This document shows, piece after piece, positions 25,501-35,200 of a DNA stretch of 64,000 nt. The stretch is taken from contig NZ_JADWYO010000006.1 of assembly GCF_022414595.1 (NCBI RefSeq), positions 62,001 to 126,000 on the forward strand, written 5' to 3'. The position numbers and the translations under genes were made by a program. Numbering within the stretch: the stretch's first letter is position 1; each line of letters starts with the position of its first letter. The stretch is from Streptomyces sp. MUM 203J (lineage in GTDB: Bacteria; Actinomycetota; Actinomycetes; Streptomycetales; Streptomycetaceae). The notes beneath the pieces are model-generated. The model worked only from the letters and a program-made list of their open reading frames with translations, did no database searches and was not told where the DNA came from.

Positions 25501-25869
25501 TTATGGTAGTGCGCGGTGTTCCGCCACGAGCTCGATATGGATGGCGAAGACCCCCAAGGCTTCCTTCTCGGGCGGGTAGATGCTGCGGATCAACGCCATG
25601 AGTTCGTCATGGGTCATGGACTGGGCGCCGATGGCCGAGCCGTCCTCGGCGGCGAGCATGGCTTCAAAGGACGGGTATTCGACAACTTCGGTGACACGGG
25701 TACGCAACGTGTCGTCGCCGGAGGTGAAGCGCAGGAAATCCCCGGCGGCGATCTTCCGGATCTTGGCGTAGCCGACACGGACTTCGACCGACTTGATGCC
25801 CTGCCGGATGAGGTCGAAGTAGGGCTTGCGGATGTTCAGAACGTGCTCGGCTGGCAGGGGGGCGGCCAT
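25501..25869 (-). CDS. ASCH-domain protein
   Basis: 122 aa. ASCH domains have a PUA-like fold thought to bind RNA. Visible: HVLNIRKPYFDLIRQGIKSVEVRVG (the domain's opening strand with KxVExR), then AGDFLRFTSGDDTLRTRVTEV and EALGVFAIHIELV at the end. ATG 25869 has AAGGAG 9 bases upstream and is preferred over a TTG at 25893 that would overlap the preceding stop as TTGA. It is the second gene after the XRE-TPR regulator (20-base gap), so probably in its operon. Some ASCH proteins have ribonuclease or amidohydrolase activity; that is not testable here. Confidence 0.8.
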   Translation of the reverse strand: MAAPLPAEHVLNIRKPYFDLIRQGIKSVEVRVGYAKIRKIAAGDFLRFTSGDDTLRTRVTEVVEYPSFEAMLAAEDGSAIGAQSMTHDELMALIRSIYPPEKEALGVFAIHIELVAEHRALP

Positions 25870-25889
25870 GGGTTTGGTCTCCTTCGAGC

Positions 25890-27275
25890 TCAAGTGGCGT
25901 TGGCGTGGGCCATGGCGTGACGCAGTCCCTCCACCACTGTGTGGCGGGGATACCGGCGGGTTAGATAGCTGGTCAGGTCTCGCGCTCTGCTTCGTACGGA
26001 GTCGACAACACGGGCTGACTCCAGGGCCTGATGACCGAGGGTAACGGCGTCATCTGGGGCACCGAGCTGGGCGAGGGCAATGGCCAGGTCGATGCGGGCG
26101 ATGGCCTCTCGACTGGGCGAGTGGGACGTCGACGGGGCGGCTTCGTATGTCGCGATGGCACGTTCGGCGTACCGCCGTGCTTCGTCAGCTCGGCCGAGCC
26201 AGATGCACGACGTCGCGGGATAGGAGGTCAGGGCGTACTCCGCCAGTGGCAGGACATCCAGGCCGAAGCGGCGTGGCGATCGCGGCGGTAGGACCTGATA
26301 GGCGTCTTCGGCGCTGCGGAGCGCGGCCGTGAAACCCTCCGAGTCACCATCGGCCGCGCAGGCGCGTGCGGCCTGGGCGTGCAGTCGTACGGTCAACGGG
26401 TGGTCGGCAGGGGCTTCGGCCAGCCCCCGGCGGGCAGCGGTGAGAGCTTCGGTCGGGCGTTGCTCATACAGGTTGATGGACGTTGCGGCGTCCATCGCCC
26501 ACGCACAGAGCTGGCCATGCCCGGCTTGTTGGCCTTGCACGAAGGCATCAGCGGCGAACGCGAGGCCCGTGCGGGCATTGCCGAGGTCGTGGGCCAGCCA
26601 GGCCAGCAATTCCGACAACCACCCGGCGATGGCGAGTAGTTCTCTGCCCTGGTGATGAGTGTACGTGCCCTTCAGTAGCGCGCTCACTTTGCGGCGATAG
26701 TCCAGCACGGCCTCGAAGAGCACGTGCGGGGGCTTGATCGAGTACGCGCGGTTGAAGTCGGTGACTGCTACGTCAAGATGGTCCAGGGTGTCGGAGGCGA
26801 GCATGCTCTCCTGAGCCTGCCGAGTGAACTCCGCTGCCTCAGCAACTGCCTGCTTCAGGAGATCCGCAGTGGCGGCCGGTGTGACGAAGGTGAACCCAGC
26901 CAGTTTCGCGGCATCGCGTCGCTTCGTGGCACTCACCTCCGTCGACGGACCACCCTCGTCGATGGCCTCCCATGGCCGCGGCGGTAAACCGAGCATGGCT
27001 CCAGGGATGCCGAAACCGTCAGCCACGCGTTCGATGACCTCATGCCCGCGAATGCCGCGGACACCTCGGATGATGTCGCTGACGCGCGAGCTGGTCATCT
27101 TGCCGATCGCAGCCGCCATAGCCGCATGACTCGATCCAGTACGCCGATTGACGAGCCGAAAAATCTCCTGGAAGTCGTGGACTTCGCAGGCCCTCCTCAT
27201 TGCTTCGCTCTGGAGGAGTACGTCTGGGATTGGCAGGGGGCAGCCGTTGCGTTGCTGGGTCTCGGGTTCGTCCAT
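25890..27275 (-). CDS. XRE-family regulator with C-terminal TPR-like domain
   Basis: 461 aa. The N-terminal helix-turn-helix is HDFQEIFRLVNRRTGSSHAA followed by MAAAIGKMTSSRVSDIIRGVR (residues about 32-75). From about residue 140 the protein is helical with TPR-like units (LLAWLAHDLGNARTGLAFAADAF, EALTAARRGLAEAPADHP, EARRYAERAIATYEAA, DAVTLGHQALESARVV). This layout is typical of WhiJ/Rgg-like, peptide- or partner-sensing Streptomyces regulators. ATG 27275 with AGGTG upstream is preferred to a longer start. Divergent from a triplet of small genes that it may regulate. Confidence 0.85.
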   Translation of the reverse strand: MDEPETQQRNGCPLPIPDVLLQSEAMRRACEVHDFQEIFRLVNRRTGSSHAAMAAAIGKMTSSRVSDIIRGVRGIRGHEVIERVADGFGIPGAMLGLPPRPWEAIDEGGPSTEVSATKRRDAAKLAGFTFVTPAATADLLKQAVAEAAEFTRQAQESMLASDTLDHLDVAVTDFNRAYSIKPPHVLFEAVLDYRRKVSALLKGTYTHHQGRELLAIAGWLSELLAWLAHDLGNARTGLAFAADAFVQGQQAGHGQLCAWAMDAATSINLYEQRPTEALTAARRGLAEAPADHPLTVRLHAQAARACAADGDSEGFTAALRSAEDAYQVLPPRSPRRFGLDVLPLAEYALTSYPATSCIWLGRADEARRYAERAIATYEAAPSTSHSPSREAIARIDLAIALAQLGAPDDAVTLGHQALESARVVDSVRSRARDLTSYLTRRYPRHTVVEGLRHAMAHANAT

Positions 27276-27515
27276 GGGGCACCTGGCAGGGACGGCAGTG
27301 GTCGGACCAGCGTAGCCCGATCTCTGAACGGGGTTCCCCAAAGCGTCGGTTGGGGCTCCCCGCTTGCCGTTCCCGCAGGAGCCTCATCTGCCTGAAGCTC
27401 ATCGACAGGCACCTTCCGTGCCCAAACGTGGACGCAGAAGACCCCCGCGACCGTCCGACCGGTCCGGGGGCGTGGCCAACGCGTCCGACACGAAGCGACT
27501 TCAGGGAGCGTCAAC

Positions 27516-27638
27516 ATGGCAAACACTATCGCCCGACTGTGTCCCCCGACGGGGTGCAGGCGGCACGAGGTCGTCGCCGCTCACGCGGCCCGGCGGCGTG
27601 AGCTCCGGTCCGCCGTGCACGGGATGGCGGTGCGCTGA
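27516..27638 (+). CDS. 40-residue Arg/Ala-rich protein
   Basis: 40 aa (MANTIARLCPPTGCRRHEVV...), pI strongly basic, with two Cys five residues apart (CPPTGC) followed by RRHE. A good ribosome-binding site (AGGGAG, 7 bases from ATG) and TGATG overlap with the HATPase gene downstream argue that it is translated. It is in the place where other WhiJ-like loci carry a small DUF397-type gene, but its sequence is not DUF397-like. It may act only as a translational leader. Confidence 0.5.
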   Translation: MANTIARLCPPTGCRRHEVVAAHAARRRELRSAVHGMAVR

Positions 27639-28060
27639 TGAGCCAGCTCACTGCGACTCCGCAGGTGGACCAGGTGGTGCGGCGCTGGAGCCGAGGCCCC
27701 CGGTGCGTGGGGCGTGCACGGGCGGAACTGTCCAGCACACTGGCCGACTGGAACCTGGTGACCATCAGTGATTCGGCGCTGCTGGTGCTGTCCGAGTTGC
27801 TGACCAACGCGGTCCGGCACGCCCGGGTTCGGGGCCGGGAGATCGAGACGCGGTTCGTGCGACTGGCGCAAGGCGTGCGCATTGAGGTGCACGACGCGTC
27901 CAGCGTCTGTCCGGTTCGCGTCGCGCCCAGCGAGGACCTGTTCAGTGGCCGGGGCCTCCTGATCGTCGATGCCCTGTCCGGCCGGTGGGGCGTCTCGGAC
28001 CGCCGAGGCCCCGGCAAGGCCGTCTGGGCCGAACTGCATGCCCAGGCGGTGATCGCGTGA
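27638..28060 (+). CDS. HATPase_c anti-sigma-factor-like kinase (RsbW type)
   Basis: 140 aa. GHKL fold with N-box LLVLSELLTNAVRHARVRG (Glu and Asn present), VRIEVHDASSVCPV and GRGLLIVDALSGRWGVSD (G1/G2 boxes), GPGKAVWAEL at the end. Such stand-alone ATPases in Streptomyces bind sigma factors or anti-sigma antagonists or act as partners of XRE regulators. ATG 27638 overlaps the stop of the 40-aa gene (TGATG) and its stop overlaps the next start (GTGA), giving a coupled triplet. Confidence 0.9.
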   Translation: MSQLTATPQVDQVVRRWSRGPRCVGRARAELSSTLADWNLVTISDSALLVLSELLTNAVRHARVRGREIETRFVRLAQGVRIEVHDASSVCPVRVAPSEDLFSGRGLLIVDALSGRWGVSDRRGPGKAVWAELHAQAVIA

Positions 28061-28515
28061 ACAGCCCCTACACCTTGGCGCTACCGCCAGGACCCGAGGC
28101 CCTGGACGGCATCGGCGCGACCTCCTGGATCGATCACCGCGCAGGGGGCTTGGCCTGTCTGTTGCTGACAAGCGAGAACTCCACCAGCGAGAGTGCCCTG
28201 CGTGGCATGGCGCTCGGCCTCGGGCTGGCCGGCATCGTCGTCCGCCCCGTCCCTGTGGCAGCACATGGGCGCGTACTCATGCGGGGCAAGATGGCCGACC
28301 TCGACTACGGCCATGACTCCTGCCTCCTCCAGGTGCCTACCTCGGACCCTCTGTGGCTGGCCCGCGCGTCCACCCTGGGAGCGGTCCGTGTGACCGTCGG
28401 CCTAGACCCGCTGACTCCGGGTGCGGACCGGGAAGCCGTCGGCGCCTACCTCCGCCGCGCCAGGGAAAAAGGGCATGCCTTCTCTGGTGTCTGCGTCGCT
28501 GCGCCAGGCGGGTAG
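28057..28515 (+). CDS. Conserved hypothetical protein coupled to the HATPase gene
   Basis: 152 aa, soluble, alpha/beta. Starts at GTG 28057 within the GTGA of the upstream stop. Notable blocks: ALRGMALGLGLAGIVVRPVPV, HGRVLMRGKMADLDYGHDSCLLQVP and VRVTVGLDPLTPGADREAV. I recognise no characterised family; the composition and length are like other small Streptomyces proteins found with HATPase genes. Likely functions with the kinase-like protein because of strict translational coupling. Confidence 0.7.
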   Translation: MNSPYTLALPPGPEALDGIGATSWIDHRAGGLACLLLTSENSTSESALRGMALGLGLAGIVVRPVPVAAHGRVLMRGKMADLDYGHDSCLLQVPTSDPLWLARASTLGAVRVTVGLDPLTPGADREAVGAYLRRAREKGHAFSGVCVAAPGG

Positions 28516-28594
28516 CCGAAGCGTGGGGGACGTTCGAGGCTGTCCTGGGGGCGTAGGCGAGCGCTCAGCTCAGGATGCGTGCTGGGTCTCCTGA

Positions 28595-28774
28595 TCAATA
28601 GCCGAGTGGGCCCCGCCGGGTCGGCGGGGCCCACTGTTCCACAGGCTGCTGATCAGGGAGCTATCGGGTTCGCTCGTCGAGGATGTGACCGACGTACAGG
28701 CCGCCAAGATGGCGATGAACCCGCATGTCCGGGTCGCCTCCCCGGCAGGGAGCCCGACCGGCTCCGACAGCTAA
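28595..28774 (+). other. Open reading fragment without start (possible gene remnant)
   Basis: A stop-to-stop frame ending TAA 28772 encodes GPLFHRLLIRELSGSLVEDV then TDVQAAKMAMNPHVRVASPA. Codon use is Streptomyces-like but there is no proper start and it overlaps the hairpin. It may be the tail of a gene cut by acquisition of the neighbouring toxin locus. Weak. Confidence 0.2.
28605..28635. terminator. Bidirectional terminator between regulator cluster and toxin locus
   Basis: AGTGGGCCCCGCC (28605-28617), loop GGGTC, GGCGGGGCCCACT (28623-28635): perfect 13-bp stem between convergent transcription units. Confidence 0.8.
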
Positions 28775-29277
28775 TCAGCGTATCCGAGGTGGCACAGGAT
28801 CTGCCACCACTCGTCCGACTCCGGAGAACCGGTTACCCGCAGGTACCCTGGCCCGAATCCGCATTCCATAACGAACTCGGCAAGGCTGTCCGAGACCTTC
28901 TCGAAGTCGCGACTGGCCCACCAGGAGCTCTGCATGTCGGGGTAGGTCCAGACCGAACCATCCTGACGGTTGATGAGTACGGGATTCTCGTTGATCTTCC
29001 CGACGACGAACCATCCGTTCGGTTCTTCAGGGACTTCGACCATGCCCGGCGAGATCAGTGCCTGGGACCTCTCGACGAACCTTCTCCCGAGGATCACTAC
29101 CGAGCCCATGATGGCCCCGTCAGCAATCGTCAGGAAGTCGATGTACTCCTCCGGAGCGTCAAGCTCCGGTCGCCGGGGGGCGCCCTCGTCTATGGAGTTG
29201 CAGATGCTCCACTCCGCGTTGGATTCGATGGCTTCGCGCACCCTCGAGAGCGTCAGCCTGAATTCATCGGTGATCAT
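28771..29277 (-). CDS. Putative immunity protein, SMI1/KNR4 (SUKH)-like
   Basis: 168 aa, acidic, no signal peptide. The block LDAPEEYIDFLTIADGAIMGSVVILG followed by a Trp-rich VWTYPDM, SSWWASRDF and SDSLAEFVMECGFG resembles SUKH-superfamily proteins, the commonest immunity proteins of polymorphic toxins. (The first block is longer than shown motifs; key residues are P, EEY, FL and G.) ATG 29277 overlaps the TGA of the RHS toxin gene (ATGA), so it is made with the toxin and should bind its C-terminal nuclease domain in the producer and in sibling cells. Lower GC than the flanks, matching the toxin tip. The SUKH assignment is by pattern and needs a profile search. Confidence 0.65.
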   Translation of the reverse strand: MITDEFRLTLSRVREAIESNAEWSICNSIDEGAPRRPELDAPEEYIDFLTIADGAIMGSVVILGRRFVERSQALISPGMVEVPEEPNGWFVVGKINENPVLINRQDGSVWTYPDMQSSWWASRDFEKVSDSLAEFVMECGFGPGYLRVTGSPESDEWWQILCHLGYAD

Positions 29278-32200
29278 TTGGGCCCCTGGATGGTGACGGA
29301 TATGGGTGTATGGTCCGGCAGATTCCTGATCTGTTGCCTTATCTGTCGGCCGATTGCTTGATTGGTGAAGGCGTCAAGCATATGAAGATTTCCCACGACG
29401 TCAGGTCCGCCCAGCTGGAGTTCCCATACGTGGTCAGGATTCATGTTACCGAAGATTCGCTGGCGAGCTCGCTTGACGAACTCCGGGTTCACGTCGTTGA
29501 ACTGCCTGTAGACCCTCTTGAAGAAGTCCTGCTTGTACCCCTTCTCGATACCGGCTCGCGGTGGAAGGGGGTTCGGAGCTTTGACGAGGACCCCCTGGTC
29601 ACTCAGCTTCTTGAGTGCGTCTGCCTTGATATTGAATTGGGACTTGGGCATCCCCGGCTCGTAGCTGACGGTGATGTTCGTCGGGCATGCCGAGCCGGAG
29701 CCGCTGTCATTATGCACGAGCACCGGAACGGCACCAGCCAGCACATGGTAGGTGTGCAGGCCCTCGACGCTCAGGTCGTAGGTGACGCGCTGCGCCTTGT
29801 ACGACTTGACGGCGGCGATCGTCGCCGTGGAGCCCGAGGCATCCTGGAGTTTCTGGCCGGCCTTGAGGTCGGTGGCCTGGGTCCAGGAGTTGCGCGTGGC
29901 TTCGTAGAACTGGTGGTGCTTGGTGGTCTGGATCGTCTTGGGGCCGGACTTCGTTTCTACGACGACATCGACGTAGTCACGGTCGGTCTTGGTGACGATC
30001 ACCTTCTTGACCTTGTGTTTCTCCTTCTTCTTCTTGCCGGGCTCGGCTGTGAGGACGTAGTCCCCGGCCTTCACCTCGGAGATGGGCTTGACGGTGCCGT
30101 TGGCCATCAGTACGCCGGTCAGCCCCGTGAAGCTGTGGGGGGTGCAGCCCTTGCGGCCGAAGCGGCTGGCCGCCGCGCCGAAGATGCCGCCCGCTGCCGC
30201 GCCCACCGCTGTGGCCTCGGCCGCGCCACGGGCGCTGCAGCCCTCCTCGCTGGCCGCGCAGGTCACGCCGTACATGACCGCGCCCTCGGCCGCGCCGCCG
30301 GCCGCGCCCCTGATCGCGCCCTGCGCGACCTGGCTGCCGACGTTGCTGAGCAGTCGGCCGACCGCCTGGGAGGCGGCGCCGCTGACCGCGCCGCCGATGG
30401 CGCCGCCGATCGCGCCGGTCGCCGCGCCGACGACCACGGCTCCGAGGAAGCCGCCGACGGACTTGGGGCCGTCGCTCATCATGTAGCCGACGCCGTTGGC
30501 CGCCGCGCCCGCGAGGGCGGCGCAGCCGATGGCTCCGACTCCGGCGGTCAGGGCCGTGCAGCCCGCGAAGACCGCGATGCCGACGCCGATCGCCGCGATG
30601 GTGGCGGCGTGCTTCTTGACGTAGTTGACGGTCGCCTTGGCGGCCTTCTTGACGGCTCTGCCGACCTTCTTGGCTGCCTTGACCACCTTCCTCGCGACGC
30701 TCTTCGCCGCCTTGGCGACCTTTCTTACGGTCTTCTTGACCTTCTTGACGACCTTGTGGGCGTACCGCTTGACCTTCTTATAGGTGCGTTTGACGTATCT
30801 CTTGACCTTCTTGACGCTGTCCTTGACGTAGCGCACCGTCTTGCGGACGGCTCGCTTGGCCCGCTTAACGACCTTCTTGACCGCCCTCTTGATCTTCTTG
30901 GCGGCCTTCCTGACCCGCTTCGCGACCTTCTTGACGGCCCTCTTGGTCTTCTTGTAGGCCGACTTGACGGTCTTCTTGACCTTCTTGACGACCTTCTTGA
31001 CCTTCTTTGCCGCCTTCTTGATGAAGCCGCCGATCGACCAGTGGCCGGTCGGGTCGGTCATCGTCATCGGGTTCTGGTCGGCGTACGCGTAGCGGTTGGC
31101 CGTCACCGAGCCCGGCAGGGGGCTCAGCGTGACCGTGTCGCGGCTGTTGAACTGGCCGGTCTCCGGGGAGTACCAGCGGGCGGCCATGTTGACCTTGGCG
31201 GTGGCCGGGTCGGTCCAGCCGGACTGGTAGCCCAGGCTGCCCACCATGCCGGTGGACTGGACGACCTTGCCGAACGGCGTGTACGTCGCCGAACCCGTCA
31301 GTGTCTCGCCCGTGTCGGTGAACTGCGCCACCACGTCGGTGTGCAGGTCCGTCAGGTAGAGCGCCGACGAGACCGGCGTCTTGACGCCCAGCAGCGTGCC
31401 GTCGATGCTGCGGCTGTAGGCGGCCGTGCCGTCGGAGGCCACGTCGTTGCCCATGCCGCTGTACTGGAAGCCGTACAGCGAGCCGCCGTCACTGGACGTG
31501 GCGGACAGGAGCCGGTCCAGGCCGTCGTACTGGTAGGTGCGGTCGCCTTCATTGATCACGCGGTTGAAGGCGTCGGCCTTCATCGGCGTCGATATGCCGC
31601 CCTCGTCCACGACGGATCTCATCGTGCCGCGTGGTGTGTAGCTGTAGGTGTTGTGACCGTCCGAGGTCAGACGGTTCCGCTCGTCGTAGGTGTAGGTGTC
31701 GCCGCCGACGCGTGTGCGGTTGCCGGACGGGTCGTAGCCGTAGACCTCCGTGCTGGTGCCGTTGTTCCAGGACGTGATGCGGTTCGCCCGGTCGTACGTG
31801 TACGTGTTCGTGGACGCTCCGGCGACGCCGACCGTGGTCTTCGACGTCTCGTTGCTGTTCTTGTCGTAGCCGTACGTGATCTGCGACGTGACCGTGCCGG
31901 ACGGCGCGGTCAGCTTGTCGCTCGTCAGACGCTGCAGGGCGTCGTACCCGAAGGAACGCTTCGCCTTGCCGGTGCCGTAGTCGATGGATGTGACGTTGCT
32001 GTTGACGTCGTACCCGTAGGTCGCCGTGGAGCCGGTGGCCCCGTCGTCGACCGTCTTCAGACGTCCGGCGGTGTCGTACCCGAAGGCTGACGTGCCGGAG
32101 GCGTCCGTGCGGGAGGTCATCGCGCCGTCACCGTTGTAGGCGAAGGACGAGGCGCCCGACGGGCCGGTCGTGGACAGCAGCAGACCGCGGTCGTCGTAGG

Positions 32201-35200
32201 TGAAGGTGTTGGTCTCCTCACCGACGCCCGCCACCGCGACCAGCCGGTCGTCGGAGTCGTACGCGTAGGTGTGGTCGACCGTCTCCGCCTCGGCGCCCGT
32301 GCCGGTCTGGCGCACCAGTCGGCTCTTCGCGTCGTAGACGTTGCTGATCACGACGTCGCCCGGGGACCGCTGCTCCGCCACGCGGCCGTTGCTGTCGTAC
32401 ACCGTGGTGAACGTGCGGTCAGCGAGGTCCGGGTGGCTGGGTGTCGAGGGCTCGACGAGCGACTCGGGCAGGCCCCAGTTGTTGTAGGTGGTCAGGAACT
32501 TGTTGCCGCGGCCGTCGGTGAAACGTGTGCGGTTGCCGCCCACGTCGTAGCCGAAGGTCGTGGTGATCGACTCCGTCTCGGAGACCGGCTGCACCGCCTT
32601 CGTCACCAGACCCGTCGGGTCCAGGGTGAGCTTGGTGGTGTGGCCGCGGTAGTCGGTCGCCTCGACCGGGTTGCCCGCGCGGTCGTACGTGGTCCGCGCC
32701 GTGCGGATGACCGTGCCGTCCGCCGCCAGGTCGTGCGTGGCGACCGGCCGGCCGAAGCCGTCGTAGTCGACCTTCGTGCTGGTGCCGTCCGGATCGGTGG
32801 TGGTGAGGATCCCTCCGTCGATGTTGTAGGTGACCTTGGTCGTCTGACCGGCGGCGTCGGTCACCTCGGTGACCTCGCCCACCGCGTTGTACGTGTAGGA
32901 CTCGGCGACGCCTGTCGGGCTCACCGAGCGGGACAGCTCGCCGCCCGGCGCGTCGTACTCGTTGATCGCCGTGTACGCGCGCTGTGTCGGCTGCCGGACG
33001 ATGGTGGTGCTGGTGAGGGGGCGGCCCAGGTAGTCCCAGGTCATCTCCTCACGCGCGCCGTTCGGCCGGGTCACCGACAGCAGCTCACCGCTGTCGGCGT
33101 ACGTGTACTTCGTCGTACCGCCGCCCGGTTCCGTGACCGAGGCCACCGCACCGAGCTGGGTGTACGTGTACGTGGTGCGGTTGCCCAGCGGGTCCACCTC
33201 GGCCGTGACCTGGCCCAGGCTGTTGTACTCCGTCCAGGCGATGGCCTCGATCGGGGTCGTGGAACCCGGCGGGGTGTAGTTCGGCAGCTTCACCGAGGTC
33301 TCCTGGCCCTCGGCGTCGTAGGCCGTCACCGTCACGTTGCCGAGCGGGTCCGACACCTCGGTGCGCTCACCGAACGTGTTGTAGCCGACCATGGTGACCG
33401 GCCGGACCGTGACCGGCGTACCGCCCTCCTGCTCGGCGTTGACGGCGGGCTCCGTGACCGTGGTCTGCTGGCCGCCCTCGTCGTAGCCGTAGTCGGTGGT
33501 GTTGCCGTTCGGATCGGTCATCGACACCGGCAGACCACGCTGGTCCAGCTTCCACGTCGTGGACTGGACCGAGCTGCCCTCGGCCGGCAGTGTGCCGCCG
33601 TACAGCGACGACACCTGAGAGCCGGTCAGCGCCTCACTGTAGACCTGGACGTCGTCCAGACCGCCCTTGTGGTTGTTGCTGTAGTTGGTGCCGTACTTGT
33701 GCCGGCCGAACTGCAGCGGACCCTTCGCCTCCCACGGGGAAGTCCACGCGGTCTCCATCTCGAGGGACCCGTCGACGTACAGACGGATCTTCGCCGCCTC
33801 GGCGTCGTAGACACCCGTCAGGTGCGTCCAGGTGTTCGCGGACACCGCGTCGGTACCGGAGTAGGCCCTGATCAAGGGGGAGCCCTTGCTGTCCGCGGCC
33901 CGGCCGCCGAAGGTCCAGCCGCCCCCCGTGGAGTAGTAGAGCACGTGGCGGTAGACCTGCTCGCCGTCCTGTGAGACCAGGGTGTGGTTGACCGATGTGT
34001 CGGTCAGCCTGGCCCATGCGGAGACGGTGAAGCTGCCGCTGGTGTTGACCACCGGCCCGTCCGTCTGCGCGTACGACTCGGCGTCGCCGTCGAAGACGGC
34101 GCTGCCGCCCCGGTCGGTGTTCCAGTGCATACCGGTGCCGTGCGTGGCGGTGTGGTTCGCCCCGGAGGAGTCACCGACGTCGTATCCGGTCGTCTCGTCC
34201 AGCCGGTAGCGGGCGACCGGGGCCACCGTGCCGTCGTGCACGGTCGTGCCGGTGACGTTGCCGAGGTTGTCGTAGAGCCGGTCGAGCGTGCTCTTCTCGC
34301 CCGTCGCCGGGTCGTACTCGGACTCCGTCACGACGTTGTCGTCCGGGTCGTACGACACGGTGGTGGTGCGGCCGAGGCCGGCCGGGTCCAGGACCGAGGA
34401 GATCACGCGGTCGGACGCGTCCACCGTGAAGGTGTTCGTCGTCTGGCCGTCGTTGGTGACCTGCTTGATCAGGTTCCCGGCCGCGTCGTACGTGTTCGCC
34501 TGCTCGGTGAACGACTCGCCGGTCTGCGGGTCCTTGCGGACCACCGAGGCCGACAGTCCGTCATCCGTGTAGGTGTACTCGGTCACCCAGCCCATCGCGT
34601 CGGTGAGGGACGCGAGCCGGCCGGCCGGGTCGTACGCCCGGGACTCCGTCACCAGGTCGGCCGGCGCCGACGGGTTGTCCGGATCGCCCACGAAGTCCAG
34701 CAGGCTCGTGGTGAGGGCCCGGCCCTCGGCGTCGTAGGTGAAGGTCATGACCGTCCCGTCCGGGTCGGTCTCCTTCACCTTGTTGCCGTACTCGTCGTAC
34801 GCGAACGACGTGGTGTCGCCGCCCGCGTCCGTGCGGGAGTCCATGCGGCCCCACGCGTCGTACGTCATCGACACGGTCCGCGCCGCGTCCCCGCCGGTCA
34901 GGTCGGAGACCGTCTGCGACAGGACGTTGCCGTCCGCGTCGTAGCCGGTCGTGGTCCTGGCCTGGTGGACGGCGCCGGTCACCCGGTTGGTGATCTTCGG
35001 GCCGGTCTCGGTGACCACCTGGTCGTTCTTGTCGTACGTGAACGTGGTGGTCAGACCGGCGGGGGTGCCGTCGGAGTACTCGGTCCTCGACAGCTGCCTG
35101 CCCAGGTCGTCGTACGTGTACGTCACCCGGGCGCCGTTGGCGTCCGTGACCTCCGCGAGGTCACCGTTGGCGTGGTAGACCTGCCGGGTCTGCTTGCCGC

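Noticed and set aside
30620-31031. CTTCTT/GACCTTCTTGAC repeats as a CRISPR array or tandem repeat element
   Set aside because: Units vary in length and sequence and encode a continuous Lys/Arg protein tract; no spacers exist.
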